Positions 28,322 to 37,277 are shown, counted from the first letter of the stretch. The stretch is DNA of 64,000 nucleotides from Aquimarina macrocephali JAMB N27 (GCF_000520995.1 NZ_JACA01000005.1:62001-126000); one strand, 5' to 3'. The notes: generated by a model not told the origin, from the letters alone. Made by a program: numbers and translations.

Positions 28322-29377
28322 ATGACACACGAATTCAAAGAAATAATAGAGTCTTATCATAAAGCCAAACAGCAGGGAATACCTGCTGTTATGGCTACTG
28401 TAGTAGATGTAGAAGGGTCTTCTTATAGAAGACCAGGGGTTGGTATGCTAATTCTTCAAAATGGAAAAATGACAGGTGCTGTAAGTGGAGGATGTGTTGA
28501 AAAAGAAGTACTACGACAATCACAATCTGTATTTGCATCCGGAGAATCAAAAATGATGACTTATGATGGTAAATATAGATTAGGGTGTGAAGGATTACTA
28601 TATATTTTGATTGAGACTTTTGATATTAGCTATATTGGGATCGAGGCCATACAGAAACATTTAAAATCCCGAGTGCCATTTGAGATTACCTCCTGGTATT
28701 CTAAAATGGATGAGGTAACTTCTATAATGGGATCGATTGTTCAATTTAAAGGAGGCCAGGCACTCTCTTTTTCGCATGAAATTGAACCAGATAATAGCTT
28801 AGATGATTTTATAAGGGAAATACAACCTTGTTTCAGGTTGATAATTATAGGTACAGAACATGATGCTGTACAATTATGTCAGTTAGCATCGGCTACTGGA
28901 TGGGAAGTAGCTATTGTTGGCTCTCCACAACATCTTAAGAGATTAGAAGATTTTCCCGGAGCCAAAGAAGTGATACATAGTGCTCCAGAAGATTTAAGTA
29001 TGGATCATATAGATGATCAGACAGCTATTGTTTTAATGTCTCATAATTTTGCTAAAGATTTATTATATCTCCAAGCGTTAAAAGAAACCAAACCGACGTA
29101 TATTGGATTATTAGGACCAGCACAACGCAGAGAAAAATTATTGTCTGCTTTTATAGAGTATTTTCCCGAGGTTACAGATAAATTTTTGGATACTGTTCAT
29201 GGCCCTGCAGGTTTAAATCTGGGAGCAGAAACTCCTCAGGAAATCGCAATTTCTATAATTGCCGAAATATTATCTGTGATTAGAGGCCAAAACCCGATAC
29301 CATTACAAGAGAAAAAAGGAGCGATTCACGATGATCCTAAAAGGAAAAAAATAAATGTCATTTCTACCAAAACCTAA
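28322..29377 (+). CDS. XdhC/CoxI-family molybdenum enzyme maturation protein
   Basis: The 351-aa protein has the N-terminal XdhC_CoxI domain (VMATVVDVEGSSYRRPGVGM, GAVSGGCVEKEVL) and the C-terminal Rossmann-like XdhC domain (LIIIGTEHDAVQLCQLASA, VLMSHNFAKDLLYLQ, YIGLLGPAQRREKLL, VHGPAGLNLGAETPQEIA). The family inserts sulfurated molybdenum cofactor into hydroxylases. It lies 7 nt after the large subunit and overlaps the nucleotidyltransferase by 23 nt, so all four genes form one operon. Confidence 0.93.
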   Translation: MTHEFKEIIESYHKAKQQGIPAVMATVVDVEGSSYRRPGVGMLILQNGKMTGAVSGGCVEKEVLRQSQSVFASGESKMMTYDGKYRLGCEGLLYILIETFDISYIGIEAIQKHLKSRVPFEITSWYSKMDEVTSIMGSIVQFKGGQALSFSHEIEPDNSLDDFIREIQPCFRLIIIGTEHDAVQLCQLASATGWEVAIVGSPQHLKRLEDFPGAKEVIHSAPEDLSMDHIDDQTAIVLMSHNFAKDLLYLQALKETKPTYIGLLGPAQRREKLLSAFIEYFPEVTDKFLDTVHGPAGLNLGAETPQEIAISIIAEILSVIRGQNPIPLQEKKGAIHDDPKRKKINVISTKT

Positions 29378-29972
29378 AATAGCACAACTTATCCTTGCAG
29401 CAGGTTCCTCGAGTAGAATGGGAGAACCAAAACAAGTATTGCCGTGGAATAACACTACATTAATTGGCCATGCAATACAAAAGGCATTATTAGTACAAAA
29501 AACAGCAATCTATGTGGTTTTGGGAGCACATTATGACACTATATATAAAGAAATTTGTCATTTTCCTGTTACAATACTCAGAAATACAAAATGGCAATCA
29601 GGAATGGGATCTACAATACGTTCTGGGGTTATGGCAATACAACAGGACAAATTACCGTATGATGGAGTTTTGATTTCATTGGTAGATCAACCATTATTAG
29701 ATACAACTCATTTTAATTCGTTAATTACTAAGTTTAGCGAAGAACCAAGTGCCATTATCGCCACAGATTTGGGCTTTGGTATTGGGGTTCCTGCAATTAT
29801 TCCTTCTAAGTACTTCTATGAATTATCGCAATTACAAGCAGATTTTGGCGCGCGATACCTTATTAAAAAACATATAGATAATATAAATACAGTTGATGCT
29901 ATTGGTAAAGGAATAGATATTGATACGATAGCACAATATACTGCTATGGTAAAAAGCAATTTTTCTTCTTAA
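29355..29972 (+). CDS. MocA-like molybdenum cofactor nucleotidyltransferase
   Basis: The 205-aa protein starts with LILAAGSSSRMGEPKQVLPW, the nucleotide-binding signature of the MobA/MocA family. It continues with MGSTIRSGV and VLISLVDQPLLDTTHF, where LVDQP is the metal-binding block. It likely transfers CMP to molybdopterin to make the cytosine dinucleotide form needed by the hydroxylase upstream. The start at 29355 overlaps the xdhC-like gene; no later start would keep the signature. Confidence 0.9.
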   Translation: MSFLPKPKIAQLILAAGSSSRMGEPKQVLPWNNTTLIGHAIQKALLVQKTAIYVVLGAHYDTIYKEICHFPVTILRNTKWQSGMGSTIRSGVMAIQQDKLPYDGVLISLVDQPLLDTTHFNSLITKFSEEPSAIIATDLGFGIGVPAIIPSKYFYELSQLQADFGARYLIKKHIDNINTVDAIGKGIDIDTIAQYTAMVKSNFSS

Positions 29973-30058
29973 AAAAGTAAAAGGAGTTTATAGGTAACTT
30001 CGTTTTTATAAATCATAAATGTATCTTTGGTCTAAATTTTGATTTGATAAATGATACT

Positions 30059-30343
30059 ATGAAAGACCCTGAAGAGTTTTATAAAAAATTAAAAGAACAA
30101 CTGGCAAACACATCACTTTGGCCAACTTCATATTTATATAAGTTTATTGTACCTACAAATGCTGAAAAGATTGAACAAATCGAAGTAATTTTTGATAATC
30201 TGGGTGCGGTAATTCATACAAAACAATCTAAAAATGCTAAGTATACCAGTGTGTCTATCAATGTTAGAATGAAAAACCCTGATCAGGTGATTAATAAATA
30301 TAAAGAAGTTGCTGAAAAAGTAGAGGGGGTAATTTCGTTATAG
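30059..30343 (+). CDS. DUF493 (YbeD-like) family protein
   Basis: This is a 94-aa cytoplasmic protein from the ATG at 30059; an upstream TTG (30044) adds five residues and is less likely. It shows LWPTSYLYKFIVPTNAEKIE, then SKNAKYTSVSINVRMKNPDQVI and a final helix, the compact ferredoxin-like fold of DUF493. Proposed roles elsewhere are regulatory and unproven. A TATCTTTG sequence at 30022-30029 may be its -7 box; the -33 TTG is not obvious. Confidence 0.88.
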   Translation: MKDPEEFYKKLKEQLANTSLWPTSYLYKFIVPTNAEKIEQIEVIFDNLGAVIHTKQSKNAKYTSVSINVRMKNPDQVINKYKEVAEKVEGVISL

Positions 30344-30667
30344 TAACCACTTAAAAAAAGATACTATAAAGTGTTAGAATGACAAATTCTCGGGTAAGTA
30401 TAAAACTTGAGATGCGTTTAATACCTGTTTTTCTTTGTTAAATACCATTGATTAATAAATAAAATATAGTAATGACAGTAGCTTACTTATTTTATTTTAG
30501 TATTTTGCGAAACAAATTATAGAATAGTCCGAAAAGTAATCAATTGTCAAACTGAATCTAAAGAGGTTATACATAATTACTTATAAATAGTTTTCAAAGA
30601 CTTATATTCACAACACTTTACATATTGATTTTTTAGGCTATCTCTACACAATTTTCACATACATTTT
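30344..30667. other. Intergenic, 324 bp
   Basis: The spacer is AT-rich, with no ORF of note, no clear hairpin and no repeat that I can see. It should contain the promoter of the DUF4290-murA pair. Confidence 0.5.
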
Positions 30668-31324
30668 ATGGATATATATAATATAGAATACAATACTGAG
30701 CGCGAAAAGCTCATCATTCCAGAATATGGTCGTCATATGCAGAAAATGATAAACCATACGGTTGCTATCGAAGATCGTGAAGAACGTAATAAGGTTGCTA
30801 AGTCTATTATAGCAGTAATGGGTAATTTGCAGCCGCATTTACGAGATGTACCAGAGTTTCAGCATAAGTTATGGGATCAGTTATTTATAATGAGTGATTT
30901 TAAATTAGATGTGGATACTCCTTTTCCTGTGTTGACTAAAGAAAAATTACAGGAAAGACCAGAACCTCTTGAATACCCTCAGAATTTTCCAAAATATCGT
31001 TTTTATGGAAACAATATTAAACGAATGATTGATGTTGCAAATAGTTGGGAAGATGGCGATTTGAAAAATGCACTTACTTTAACAATTGCAAATCATATGA
31101 AAAAGTGCTATCTGAACTGGAATAAAGATACAGTAGAGGATAGTGCAATATTTAATCATCTTTTTGAACTAAGTGATGGTAAAATAGATCTTAAAGGAAG
31201 TGATGAAAATCTTACAGATTCTTCAAACTTGATGAGAGGAAAAAAGAAAAAACATACTACAACAAATAGTAATAATAGTGGTAAAAAGAATTACCGAAGC
31301 AACCGTGGTAAAAAACGCTATTAA
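30668..31324 (+). CDS. DUF4290 domain protein
   Basis: The 218-aa protein shows the Bacteroidota-specific DUF4290 sequence: EYNTEREKLIIPEYGRHMQKM, then IAVMGNLQPHLRDVPEFQHKLWDQLFIMS, NIKRMIDVANSWEDGD and MKKCYLNWNKDTVED. The C-terminal ~35 residues are basic and Asn/Ser-rich (MRGKKKKHTTTNSNNSGKKN), perhaps nucleic-acid-binding. Function is unknown. It lies 47 nt before murA on the same strand, a conserved pairing as far as I recall. Confidence 0.92.
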   Translation: MDIYNIEYNTEREKLIIPEYGRHMQKMINHTVAIEDREERNKVAKSIIAVMGNLQPHLRDVPEFQHKLWDQLFIMSDFKLDVDTPFPVLTKEKLQERPEPLEYPQNFPKYRFYGNNIKRMIDVANSWEDGDLKNALTLTIANHMKKCYLNWNKDTVEDSAIFNHLFELSDGKIDLKGSDENLTDSSNLMRGKKKKHTTTNSNNSGKKNYRSNRGKKRY

Positions 31325-31371
31325 AATTAATCAACTACCAAATTACTAACCGCTAACGAACTAACGATTAC

Positions 31372-32688
31372 ATGGGTACTTTTCAGATAGAAGGAGGGCA
31401 TCAGCTCAAAGGGGAAATCACGCCTCAGGGCGCCAAAAATGAAGCCTTACAAATTCTTTGCGCAGTATTATTGACACCAGAAGAAGTTATAATATCTAAT
31501 ATTCCTGATATACGAGATGTAAATAAATTAATAGATATTCTTAGGAATTTGGGTGTAAAAGTCCAAAAATTAGGAAAAGGGAAATATTCTTTTAAGAGTG
31601 ATGAACTCAATTTAGAATATATGGAGAGTGAACAGTTTAAGAAAGAAGGAAGTGGTCTTAGGGGATCTATTATGATTGTTGGACCCTTATTAGCAAGGTT
31701 TGGTAAAGGGTATATTCCGCGTCCGGGAGGTGATAAAATTGGAAGAAGACGTTTGGATACCCATTTTGAAGGATTTATTAATCTTGGTGCAGAATTTAGA
31801 TATAATAAAGAAGAACGTTTTTATGGTGTCGAGGCACCAGAAGGTTTAACAGGTACGTATATGTTGCTTGATGAAGCTTCGGTAACCGGTACTGCAAATA
31901 TTGTAATGGCAGCTGTACTTGCTAAAGGAACAACTACAATCTATAACGCAGCTTGTGAACCTTATTTACAACAATTATGTAAGATGCTTAATGCTATGGG
32001 AGCAAAAATCTCTGGTGTTGGCTCTAATTTATTGGTAATTGATGGAGTTAAAAATCTAGGAGGATGTGAACACCGTGTACTTCCTGATATGATTGAGATT
32101 GGATCATGGATAGGATTGGCTGCAATGACAAAAAGTGAGATCACTATTAAGAATGTAAGCTGGGAGAACCTGGGATTGATTCCAAACACGTTTAGAAAAT
32201 TAGGTATTACATTAGAGCGGGTAGGGGATGATATTTATATTCCTGCACATACTGATGGATATCAGATTGAAAGTTATATTGATGGTTCATTTATGACTAT
32301 TGCCGATGCACCTTGGCCTGGATTTACACCCGATTTATTGAGTATAGTTCTGGTTATTGCTACTCAAGCCAGAGGAGAAGTAATGGTTCATCAAAAGATG
32401 TTTGAGAGTCGTTTGTTTTTTGTTGATAAACTTATTGATATGGGAGCTAAGATTATATTATGCGACCCACATAGAGCTACAATTATAGGTCATGATTTTC
32501 AATCTACATTAAAAGCGACTACAATGGTATCTCCTGATATTAGAGCAGGAATATCTTTATTAATTGCTGCATTAAGCGCCAAAGGAATGTCGACTATTCA
32601 TAATATCGAACAAATTGATCGTGGATATGAGAATATTGATGAACGCCTTAGAGCAATAGGAGCTAAAATTACTAGAGTTGAGGTGTGA
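31372..32688 (+). CDS. murA: UDP-N-acetylglucosamine 1-carboxyvinyltransferase (Asp-type active site)
   Basis: The enzyme adds enolpyruvate from PEP to UDP-GlcNAc, the first committed step of peptidoglycan synthesis. The 438-aa length is slightly above the usual ~420. Visible are GGHQLKGEITPQGAKNEALQ at the N-terminus, GSGLRGSIMIVGPLLARFGK, and the active-site loop PRPGGDKIGRRRLDTH. The position that is Cys115 in E. coli is Asp121 here. Asp at this site is known to make MurA insensitive to fosfomycin. Later motifs include LDEASVTGTANIVMAAV and TIADAPWPGFTPDLLSI. Confidence 0.96.
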   Translation: MGTFQIEGGHQLKGEITPQGAKNEALQILCAVLLTPEEVIISNIPDIRDVNKLIDILRNLGVKVQKLGKGKYSFKSDELNLEYMESEQFKKEGSGLRGSIMIVGPLLARFGKGYIPRPGGDKIGRRRLDTHFEGFINLGAEFRYNKEERFYGVEAPEGLTGTYMLLDEASVTGTANIVMAAVLAKGTTTIYNAACEPYLQQLCKMLNAMGAKISGVGSNLLVIDGVKNLGGCEHRVLPDMIEIGSWIGLAAMTKSEITIKNVSWENLGLIPNTFRKLGITLERVGDDIYIPAHTDGYQIESYIDGSFMTIADAPWPGFTPDLLSIVLVIATQARGEVMVHQKMFESRLFFVDKLIDMGAKIILCDPHRATIIGHDFQSTLKATTMVSPDIRAGISLLIAALSAKGMSTIHNIEQIDRGYENIDERLRAIGAKITRVEV

Positions 32689-32841
32689 TGTATTTGTGAT
32701 ACAAGATTTAATAATTAGCTGTAAGGCTTTTGTCTAATCCTTCACTCATCTTTTATCGCTTAAAACGATTCTGTAAAGCCAAATAAAAGAGCTTCAGTAC
32801 TCATATATGTTCAGAAATGTATTGTTTTTGAATTCTATTAA

Positions 32842-34734
32842 TTAAACTGTTGTTTGAGATGCTTTGATGTACGGAATAGTAAAATAGAATGTAGATCCTT
32901 TTCCTTTTTTACTTTCTAACCAAATTTTTCCTGTTAGCATTTCAACATAAGCTTTGGCAATTGATAATCCAATGCCGGCACCTTCAAGGGCATAGCGATC
33001 TTCAAGGTCTGCCTGAACAAATCGTTCGAAAATAGCTTTTTGACGGTCTTTAGCGATTCCCATACCAGTATCTTTTACATAAAATTGAAGAACCTCTTCA
33101 TCTTTTAGATATCCAAATTCGATTCCTCCTTCATTGGTATACTTAATAGCATTTTTTATCAAGTTAGAAAGAATGGCATTAAATTTTTCTTTATCGGTTT
33201 TTATGATTGCATCTTCTGTTGGTAAATCATTTGATAACGATAGTACTATATCTTTTTTATCTGTTAGTGGCTTAAAGAGGTTAAATAGATGCTTGGTTTG
33301 TTTGTTGATATCAACTTCTTCGATATAGACTTTAACTTGATCTGCAGCTATTCTAGAGATGTCGATAATATCTCTGATAATATTAAGCATACGTGCTCCG
33401 CTTTCTTTAATAAGGTCTAAATAAAGTTGTTGTTCGTCACCAGTTAGTTTTGGTTCGTTTAAGAGTTCTGCAAGACCAAGAATACCATTCATAGGGGTTC
33501 TTATTTCATGGCTCATATTTGCAAGAAAAGCAGATTTAAGTCGATCACTCTCTTCGGCTTTTTCTTTTAATCGACTTAATTCAATTTCATATAGTTTGAT
33601 ATCTGTAATATCTGTAAGGGTGCCAACATACCCAATAATTTGATGTTTATCATTATACTCTGGTATCGCTCGACCTAATACCCAGGTAACAGAGCCATCG
33701 GGTTTAAGAAATCTGTACTCGGCATCAGAGGTTTTCCTTTTATCTGTAGCTGCATACCATCCTTGTTTTAGTTTTTTTCTATCCTCTGGGTGCACTGCAT
33801 TAAGCCAGCCATCATTTAAAGCTTCTTCTTGTGATAGTCCAGAGATGGAGCACCATTTGGGATTTACAAATATGGTTTTTCCATCACTTTGGGTCATGAA
33901 TACGCCTACCGGTATAAGGTTGGTCAAAGTTTGGTACCTACCTTTGGTGAATTGAACTGCTTTTTCGGCTACTTCGTATTTTTGCTTGTATGTTAAGGAA
34001 TGAAAAATGTCTTTAAAAGCATGATAGTTAACATGGTAGGCTTCTTTTTCAAAATATTTTAGATATATAGTAAATATAATACTATAGAAAACAGCCATAA
34101 ATCCCTTTGATAACAAACCTGAAAACAGAAGTTTTGGTATGTTTTCAAAATACCAAAATGAACCTAATGTAAAAAAGACAGCATCAAAACTGAGGACTAA
34201 TACCATGGTGAACATTACTCTAAGGAGTAGGCTAGAGGTGTGTTTTGAGATAAACTCGTATAGAAATATGATCAATATTGCATCTAGATAAAGTACTCCT
34301 GTTCCGACAAATAATACCAATACATTAGTGTAGAAGAAATCTGTAGAAATTTCAAAAGGGTTATAACTATAGGCTCCTTCCATATTCATTCTAAAAGCTA
34401 GTAGAAGAAAGCATAATATAATATTAGCTATAACTAATGCATAGATTAGTTTTCGAGCAGTAATTGCATCCTCTTTAATGTATATTAAAAGTATTGCAAA
34501 AAGTGTAGCAGAAAATAAAACAGATGAACCAGGAGAAACTACAATGGCATCAGATATTTTAAAATAGAGCGTACTGGCCATAAAAACCTGTACAAATTGA
34601 AACAATCCCAAAGAAGCGAATAGCACTCCCAAGCCTATTATCGTTCGTAAACGAAACAGTAATAATATTAGGAAGGCAACAACAAATCCTTGAAAAAGAA
34701 AAATTAAGATTTGATAGAAAATTAGTGTGTCCAT
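32842..34734 (-). CDS. PAS-domain sensor histidine kinase with multi-TM N-terminus
   Basis: The 630-aa membrane kinase has about seven hydrophobic helices in residues 1-225. A PAS domain spans ~265-390 (LIPVGVFMTQSDGKTIFVNPKWCSISGLS, RFLKPDGSVTWVLGRA, GYVGTLTDIT). A HisKA helix pair follows with phospho-acceptor H409 in MSHEIRTPMNGILG, then an HATPase domain (NAIKYTNEGG, DTGMGIAKDRQKAIFERF, GAGIGLSIAKAYVEMLTG). No receiver domain is fused and no response regulator is adjacent, so it is an orphan. The signal is unknown. Confidence 0.93.
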   Translation of the reverse strand: MDTLIFYQILIFLFQGFVVAFLILLLFRLRTIIGLGVLFASLGLFQFVQVFMASTLYFKISDAIVVSPGSSVLFSATLFAILLIYIKEDAITARKLIYALVIANIILCFLLLAFRMNMEGAYSYNPFEISTDFFYTNVLVLFVGTGVLYLDAILIIFLYEFISKHTSSLLLRVMFTMVLVLSFDAVFFTLGSFWYFENIPKLLFSGLLSKGFMAVFYSIIFTIYLKYFEKEAYHVNYHAFKDIFHSLTYKQKYEVAEKAVQFTKGRYQTLTNLIPVGVFMTQSDGKTIFVNPKWCSISGLSQEEALNDGWLNAVHPEDRKKLKQGWYAATDKRKTSDAEYRFLKPDGSVTWVLGRAIPEYNDKHQIIGYVGTLTDITDIKLYEIELSRLKEKAEESDRLKSAFLANMSHEIRTPMNGILGLAELLNEPKLTGDEQQLYLDLIKESGARMLNIIRDIIDISRIAADQVKVYIEEVDINKQTKHLFNLFKPLTDKKDIVLSLSNDLPTEDAIIKTDKEKFNAILSNLIKNAIKYTNEGGIEFGYLKDEEVLQFYVKDTGMGIAKDRQKAIFERFVQADLEDRYALEGAGIGLSIAKAYVEMLTGKIWLESKKGKGSTFYFTIPYIKASQTTV

Positions 34735-35108
34735 AAGAGTCTAATGCTACATTTAATAGGCGTTTTTAGATTCTTTGGTTAACCTATTTGTGCATAGCGT
34801 TTATGTTTTAAGCCCCTTAAAGCTACGAACAATTGTTAAAACATTAGATATATAAAGCCCGAAAAAACGATTTTTAATTAGGAATTATTACTTAAGGTTA
34901 AACAAAAAAAAGGGATTTTGATATATATATTAGATTGATTTACAGTTTGTTTTTGCTTTAGCTATGTTTGTTTTTATTTTTTTAAAATGAGAAGATGAGC
35001 TTATATCTGGTGCAAGTGCTCAAACCTGGACTTTGGTTTTGATATAAATAAAAAAAAACCTGTCATTTTTGACAGGTTGTAGTGCTTTAAAAAATTAAGT
35101 AGTATATA
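34735..35108. other. Intergenic, 374 bp
   Basis: This holds the upstream region of the histidine kinase and the cold-shock gene terminator near its right end (35057-35078). I see no other feature. Two runs of seven or more A occur but without partner stems. Confidence 0.5.
35057..35078 (-). terminator. Intrinsic terminator of the cold-shock gene
   Basis: A 9-bp stem AACCTGTCA / TGACAGGTT with a T-rich 4-nt loop is followed on the - strand by a run of ten T. It lies about 30 nt after the cold-shock stop codon. Confidence 0.88.
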
Positions 35109-35300
35109 TTAAATTACTTTTACATTTACTGCGTTTAATCCTTTTTTGCCTTCTTGTAAATCAAATTCTACTGCATCACCTTCTCTAATTTCATCGATTA
35201 GTCCAGAGATGTGTACGAAATGTTCTTTGTTAGAATCTTCTTCAGTGATGAATCCAAATCCTTTGGCATCGTTGAAAAATTTTACTGTTCCTTTGTTCAT
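35109..35300 (-). CDS. Cold-shock domain protein (CspA family)
   Basis: This 63-aa single-domain RNA chaperone has both RNA-binding motifs, KGFGFITEED (RNP1) and HFVHISGL (RNP2), and the DAVEFDLQEGKKGLNAVNV end. It is a few residues shorter than E. coli CspA. It is monocistronic with its own terminator. A TATCTTTG sequence on the - strand (35330-35337) fits a -7 box 30 nt before the start codon. A TTG lies upstream, but at 26 nt it is too far to be convincing. Confidence 0.95.
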   Translation of the reverse strand: MNKGTVKFFNDAKGFGFITEEDSNKEHFVHISGLIDEIREGDAVEFDLQEGKKGLNAVNVKVI

Positions 35301-35507
35301 TGTTGAAATTTAAATTAGTTAATAAAAATCAAAGATAACGCCAAATATCTAAATGATCATCATCAAGATGTTTTTTACTTTACTTGTTAACATGATTTTT
35401 AAGTGTTTATTGCTAATATAGGTATAAAATAATTAATTTATCAATTCTCGATTATTCTTAGGTGGCCATAATTAGGTAATATAAATGGTTGTATATTATG
35501 TAATTAC

Positions 35508-35984
35508 TTAAAAATATAGTTTTTGTAATTCTAATTTGTAATCGTATTGTAAATCTTCGTGTAATACAGTAATCTTTTTTTTGATAGCAGATGTTTCGCG
35601 ATGATACATGTTTTTGATAACAGTATTGTTTTGTATAGAAGGGGTGAAATTTTTTAATTTTTCGCAAAAATAAAGAAGCAATTCTATTTCGGTTTCTTTG
35701 TTTTTTGAGTACCGAATGTACTTCTTTATAGTTCGTAGAATTTTTCGAATACTTTTTTTAATATAATAATATGATGTAGTGTTAATCATTTCGAATTGCT
35801 CATCAATTTCCCTCTGTATACTTATGATATAATCTTCTTCATTGGTTGATTCGAATAATAAATAGGTAAGTAGTTCTTTATTTTCTTTTTTAAATCGTGA
35901 TAGACGAAGACATAGTTCTATAAGCTCCTGATGCGAACGATCTGTTAATTCGGTTTTTAGCTCTTTTACAGTGGCGGTTTTCAT
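35508..35984 (-). CDS. Conserved hypothetical helical protein
   Basis: This 158-aa cytoplasmic protein is of a kind I have seen only as hypothetical in Flavobacteriaceae. It starts MKTATVKELKTELTDRSHQE, an HEPN- or SAP-like helical opening, then LCLRLSRFKKENKELLTYLL. Basic helices YYYIKKSIRKILRTIKKYIR suggest nucleic-acid contact, and the whole is probably all-helical. There is no signal peptide and no close neighbour. Function is unknown. Confidence 0.75.
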   Translation of the reverse strand: MKTATVKELKTELTDRSHQELIELCLRLSRFKKENKELLTYLLFESTNEEDYIISIQREIDEQFEMINTTSYYYIKKSIRKILRTIKKYIRYSKNKETEIELLLYFCEKLKNFTPSIQNNTVIKNMYHRETSAIKKKITVLHEDLQYDYKLELQKLYF

Positions 35985-36447
35985 CTATTGGTATTAAGTG
36001 TTTTAGGATCATACATGTGTACATGTAGATCAATATAAAATCACAATAGTCATTTGGGTATTATTACCAAATAACAATGGCTTATTTCATGTATGCAATT
36101 TAAATAAAACAATAGTTACAAATGGTGAACTCACTTTTAACTTACAATCATAGAATATCGATCTTTTGACCCTTTGGTGCTTAGATGGTCTTATATTTTT
36201 GTACTTTTTTGGATAACTGTTTGATGTCTAAGTTGTTGATAAATAAGGGTTGAGAGAGTTGTTAACAAAGTTATTAACAATAAAAGTAGGTTTCTACGTG
36301 TTAATTATTTATAAATATGAATAAATTGTGTAATATAACAGATTTTTAATTGTTTTCAACAAATTATTAACATTAAATGAACAAATAATTTGGTTTGTTG
36401 TTAATAACTTGTTATATTAGAGTTAATTAACCTTAAATCACACAATC
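35985..36447. other. AT-rich upstream region with GTTATTAAC-like motifs
   Basis: This 463-bp non-coding stretch contains several related sites: GTTATTAACA at 36270-36279, ATTATTAACA at 36363-36372 and the inverted GTTAATAAC at 36400-36408, plus GTTGTTAACAA at 36259-36269. They are clustered ahead of the small ORF at 36448, so they may be protein-binding sites. No promoter could be fixed. Confidence 0.4.
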
Positions 36448-36546
36448 ATGAATCATTTTTATTCCACTTTTGGGTTGAATTTTAAGACTATTGTAAATTT
36501 TTTAAGAGAACTTCCTAAGGCTTCTAGTTATGCAATTCGTAAGTAA
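36448..36546 (+). CDS. Small ORF of 32 codons with its own terminator
   Basis: The peptide reads MNHFYSTFGLNFKTIVNFLR then ELPKASSYAIRK. It is amphipathic, with a basic C-terminus. Support is indirect: an isolated ATG in a >800-nt gene-free stretch, an AT-rich motif cluster upstream and a good intrinsic terminator 46 nt past the stop. It could be a small protein, a leader peptide or a chance ORF inside a small RNA. I recognise no family. Confidence 0.4.
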   Translation: MNHFYSTFGLNFKTIVNFLRELPKASSYAIRK

Positions 36547-36591
36547 TAGAGATATAACAAATTTTGGGCATTTGTTTTTTAAATCTATGAG

Positions 36592-36615
36592 AGGGATTAT
36601 TTTTTGGTAATCCCT
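36592..36615 (+). terminator. Intrinsic terminator after the small ORF
   Basis: An 8-bp stem AGGGATTA / TAATCCCT with an 8-nt loop is followed by a seven-T run on the + strand. Confidence 0.75.
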
Positions 36616-36805
36616 TTTTTTGTGCTTAAAACGGAAATGCATCTTCTCTATTTATGTAAGAGTTGAGGTGTATGAGAAGATTATTACTTTGGATTAGAAT
36701 CTTAGTAGTAGTATGACTTTATAGTATGCAACATAAAATATGTGATTCCGATTGCAGGTGCTCCAATTATTACTATCAAAGCACTTATTGTATGCTTTCT
36801 GATAA

Positions 36806-36845
36806 AACACCAAAGCCTGATATAGTATATACTTGGTGTTAGCCA
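36806..36845 (-). repeat. Cassette-boundary element (left-most copy)
   Basis: Just after the stop of the lipoprotein gene, the - strand reads CTAACACCAAGTATATAC. This is close to the CCAACACCAAGTATGATG start of the spacer near 44.65 kb. The inverted repeat AACACCAA (36806-36813) / TTGGTGTT (36833-36840) can form a hairpin. Confidence 0.5.
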
Positions 36846-36860
36846 ACATTTTTATTAGTC

Positions 36861-37277
36861 TCATTCACAATTTTTGAGATGCTGTCGATTATAAAATCCG
36901 TTCCAGAATTCTTTTGGTTTTTCAAAGTTCAGATTTTCGTCAATAGGTATCAGGTTATGGTTCTCACCACTTTTCGAGATACGCAATTCGATTGTATTCA
37001 CTCCAACATATTTTATTTCAGCTTTCAAAGAATCTCTCCATTCTCCGAATGTTTCGAAGTAAAGAGTATCGTTTTTAATTTCGACTTTTCTCCATTTAGA
37101 CAATTTGACCCAATCGTTGTCCGCCGCAATTCTCATTGAGTCTTTTTTAAAGTAAACTTCTGTATATTCTCCATTTTCACAAACAGAATAATTGCCCAGA
37201 ATATTTTGGTTATTTTGGCAGCCAAAGAATGTTCCTAAAATCAAGATGTAAATTATACTCCGGAGTTTGAATTTCAT
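36861..37277 (-). CDS. Small lipoprotein, hypothetical
   Basis: I chose the ATG at 37277 (138 aa) because it gives a lipoprotein signal, MKFKLRSIIYILILGTFFGC; the frame upstream crosses a spacer repeat. The mature part (NILGNYSVCENGEYTEVYF, LYFETFGEWRDSLKAEI, IELRISKSGENHN) looks like a small beta-barrel lipocalin-type fold. No family is recognised. It is the last intact gene of the - strand cassette-like array. Confidence 0.7.
   Translation of the reverse strand: MKFKLRSIIYILILGTFFGCQNNQNILGNYSVCENGEYTEVYFKKDSMRIAADNDWVKLSKWRKVEIKNDTLYFETFGEWRDSLKAEIKYVGVNTIELRISKSGENHNLIPIDENLNFEKPKEFWNGFYNRQHLKNCE

Larger units (their letters stand above)
36547..36860. other. Intergenic with terminator and degenerate hydrophobic reading frame
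   Basis: After the small ORF's terminator there is no intact gene. On the - strand a frame ending at 36712 encodes a transmembrane-like stretch (ISALIVIIGAPAIGITYFML) but has no start codon, so it looks like a gene remnant. Its upstream end merges with a palindromic spacer element. Confidence 0.4.

Noticed and set aside
36225..36410. Replication origin suggested by AT-rich repeats
   Set aside because: No canonical DnaA box cluster and no dnaA, dnaN or parAB neighbours. A regulatory motif cluster is the simpler reading.
36712..36830. Hydrophobic reading frame (ISALIVIIGAPAIGITYFML) on the - strand
   Set aside because: It has no start codon in frame and runs into a spacer element. It may be a remnant, so it is mentioned only in the intergenic entry.
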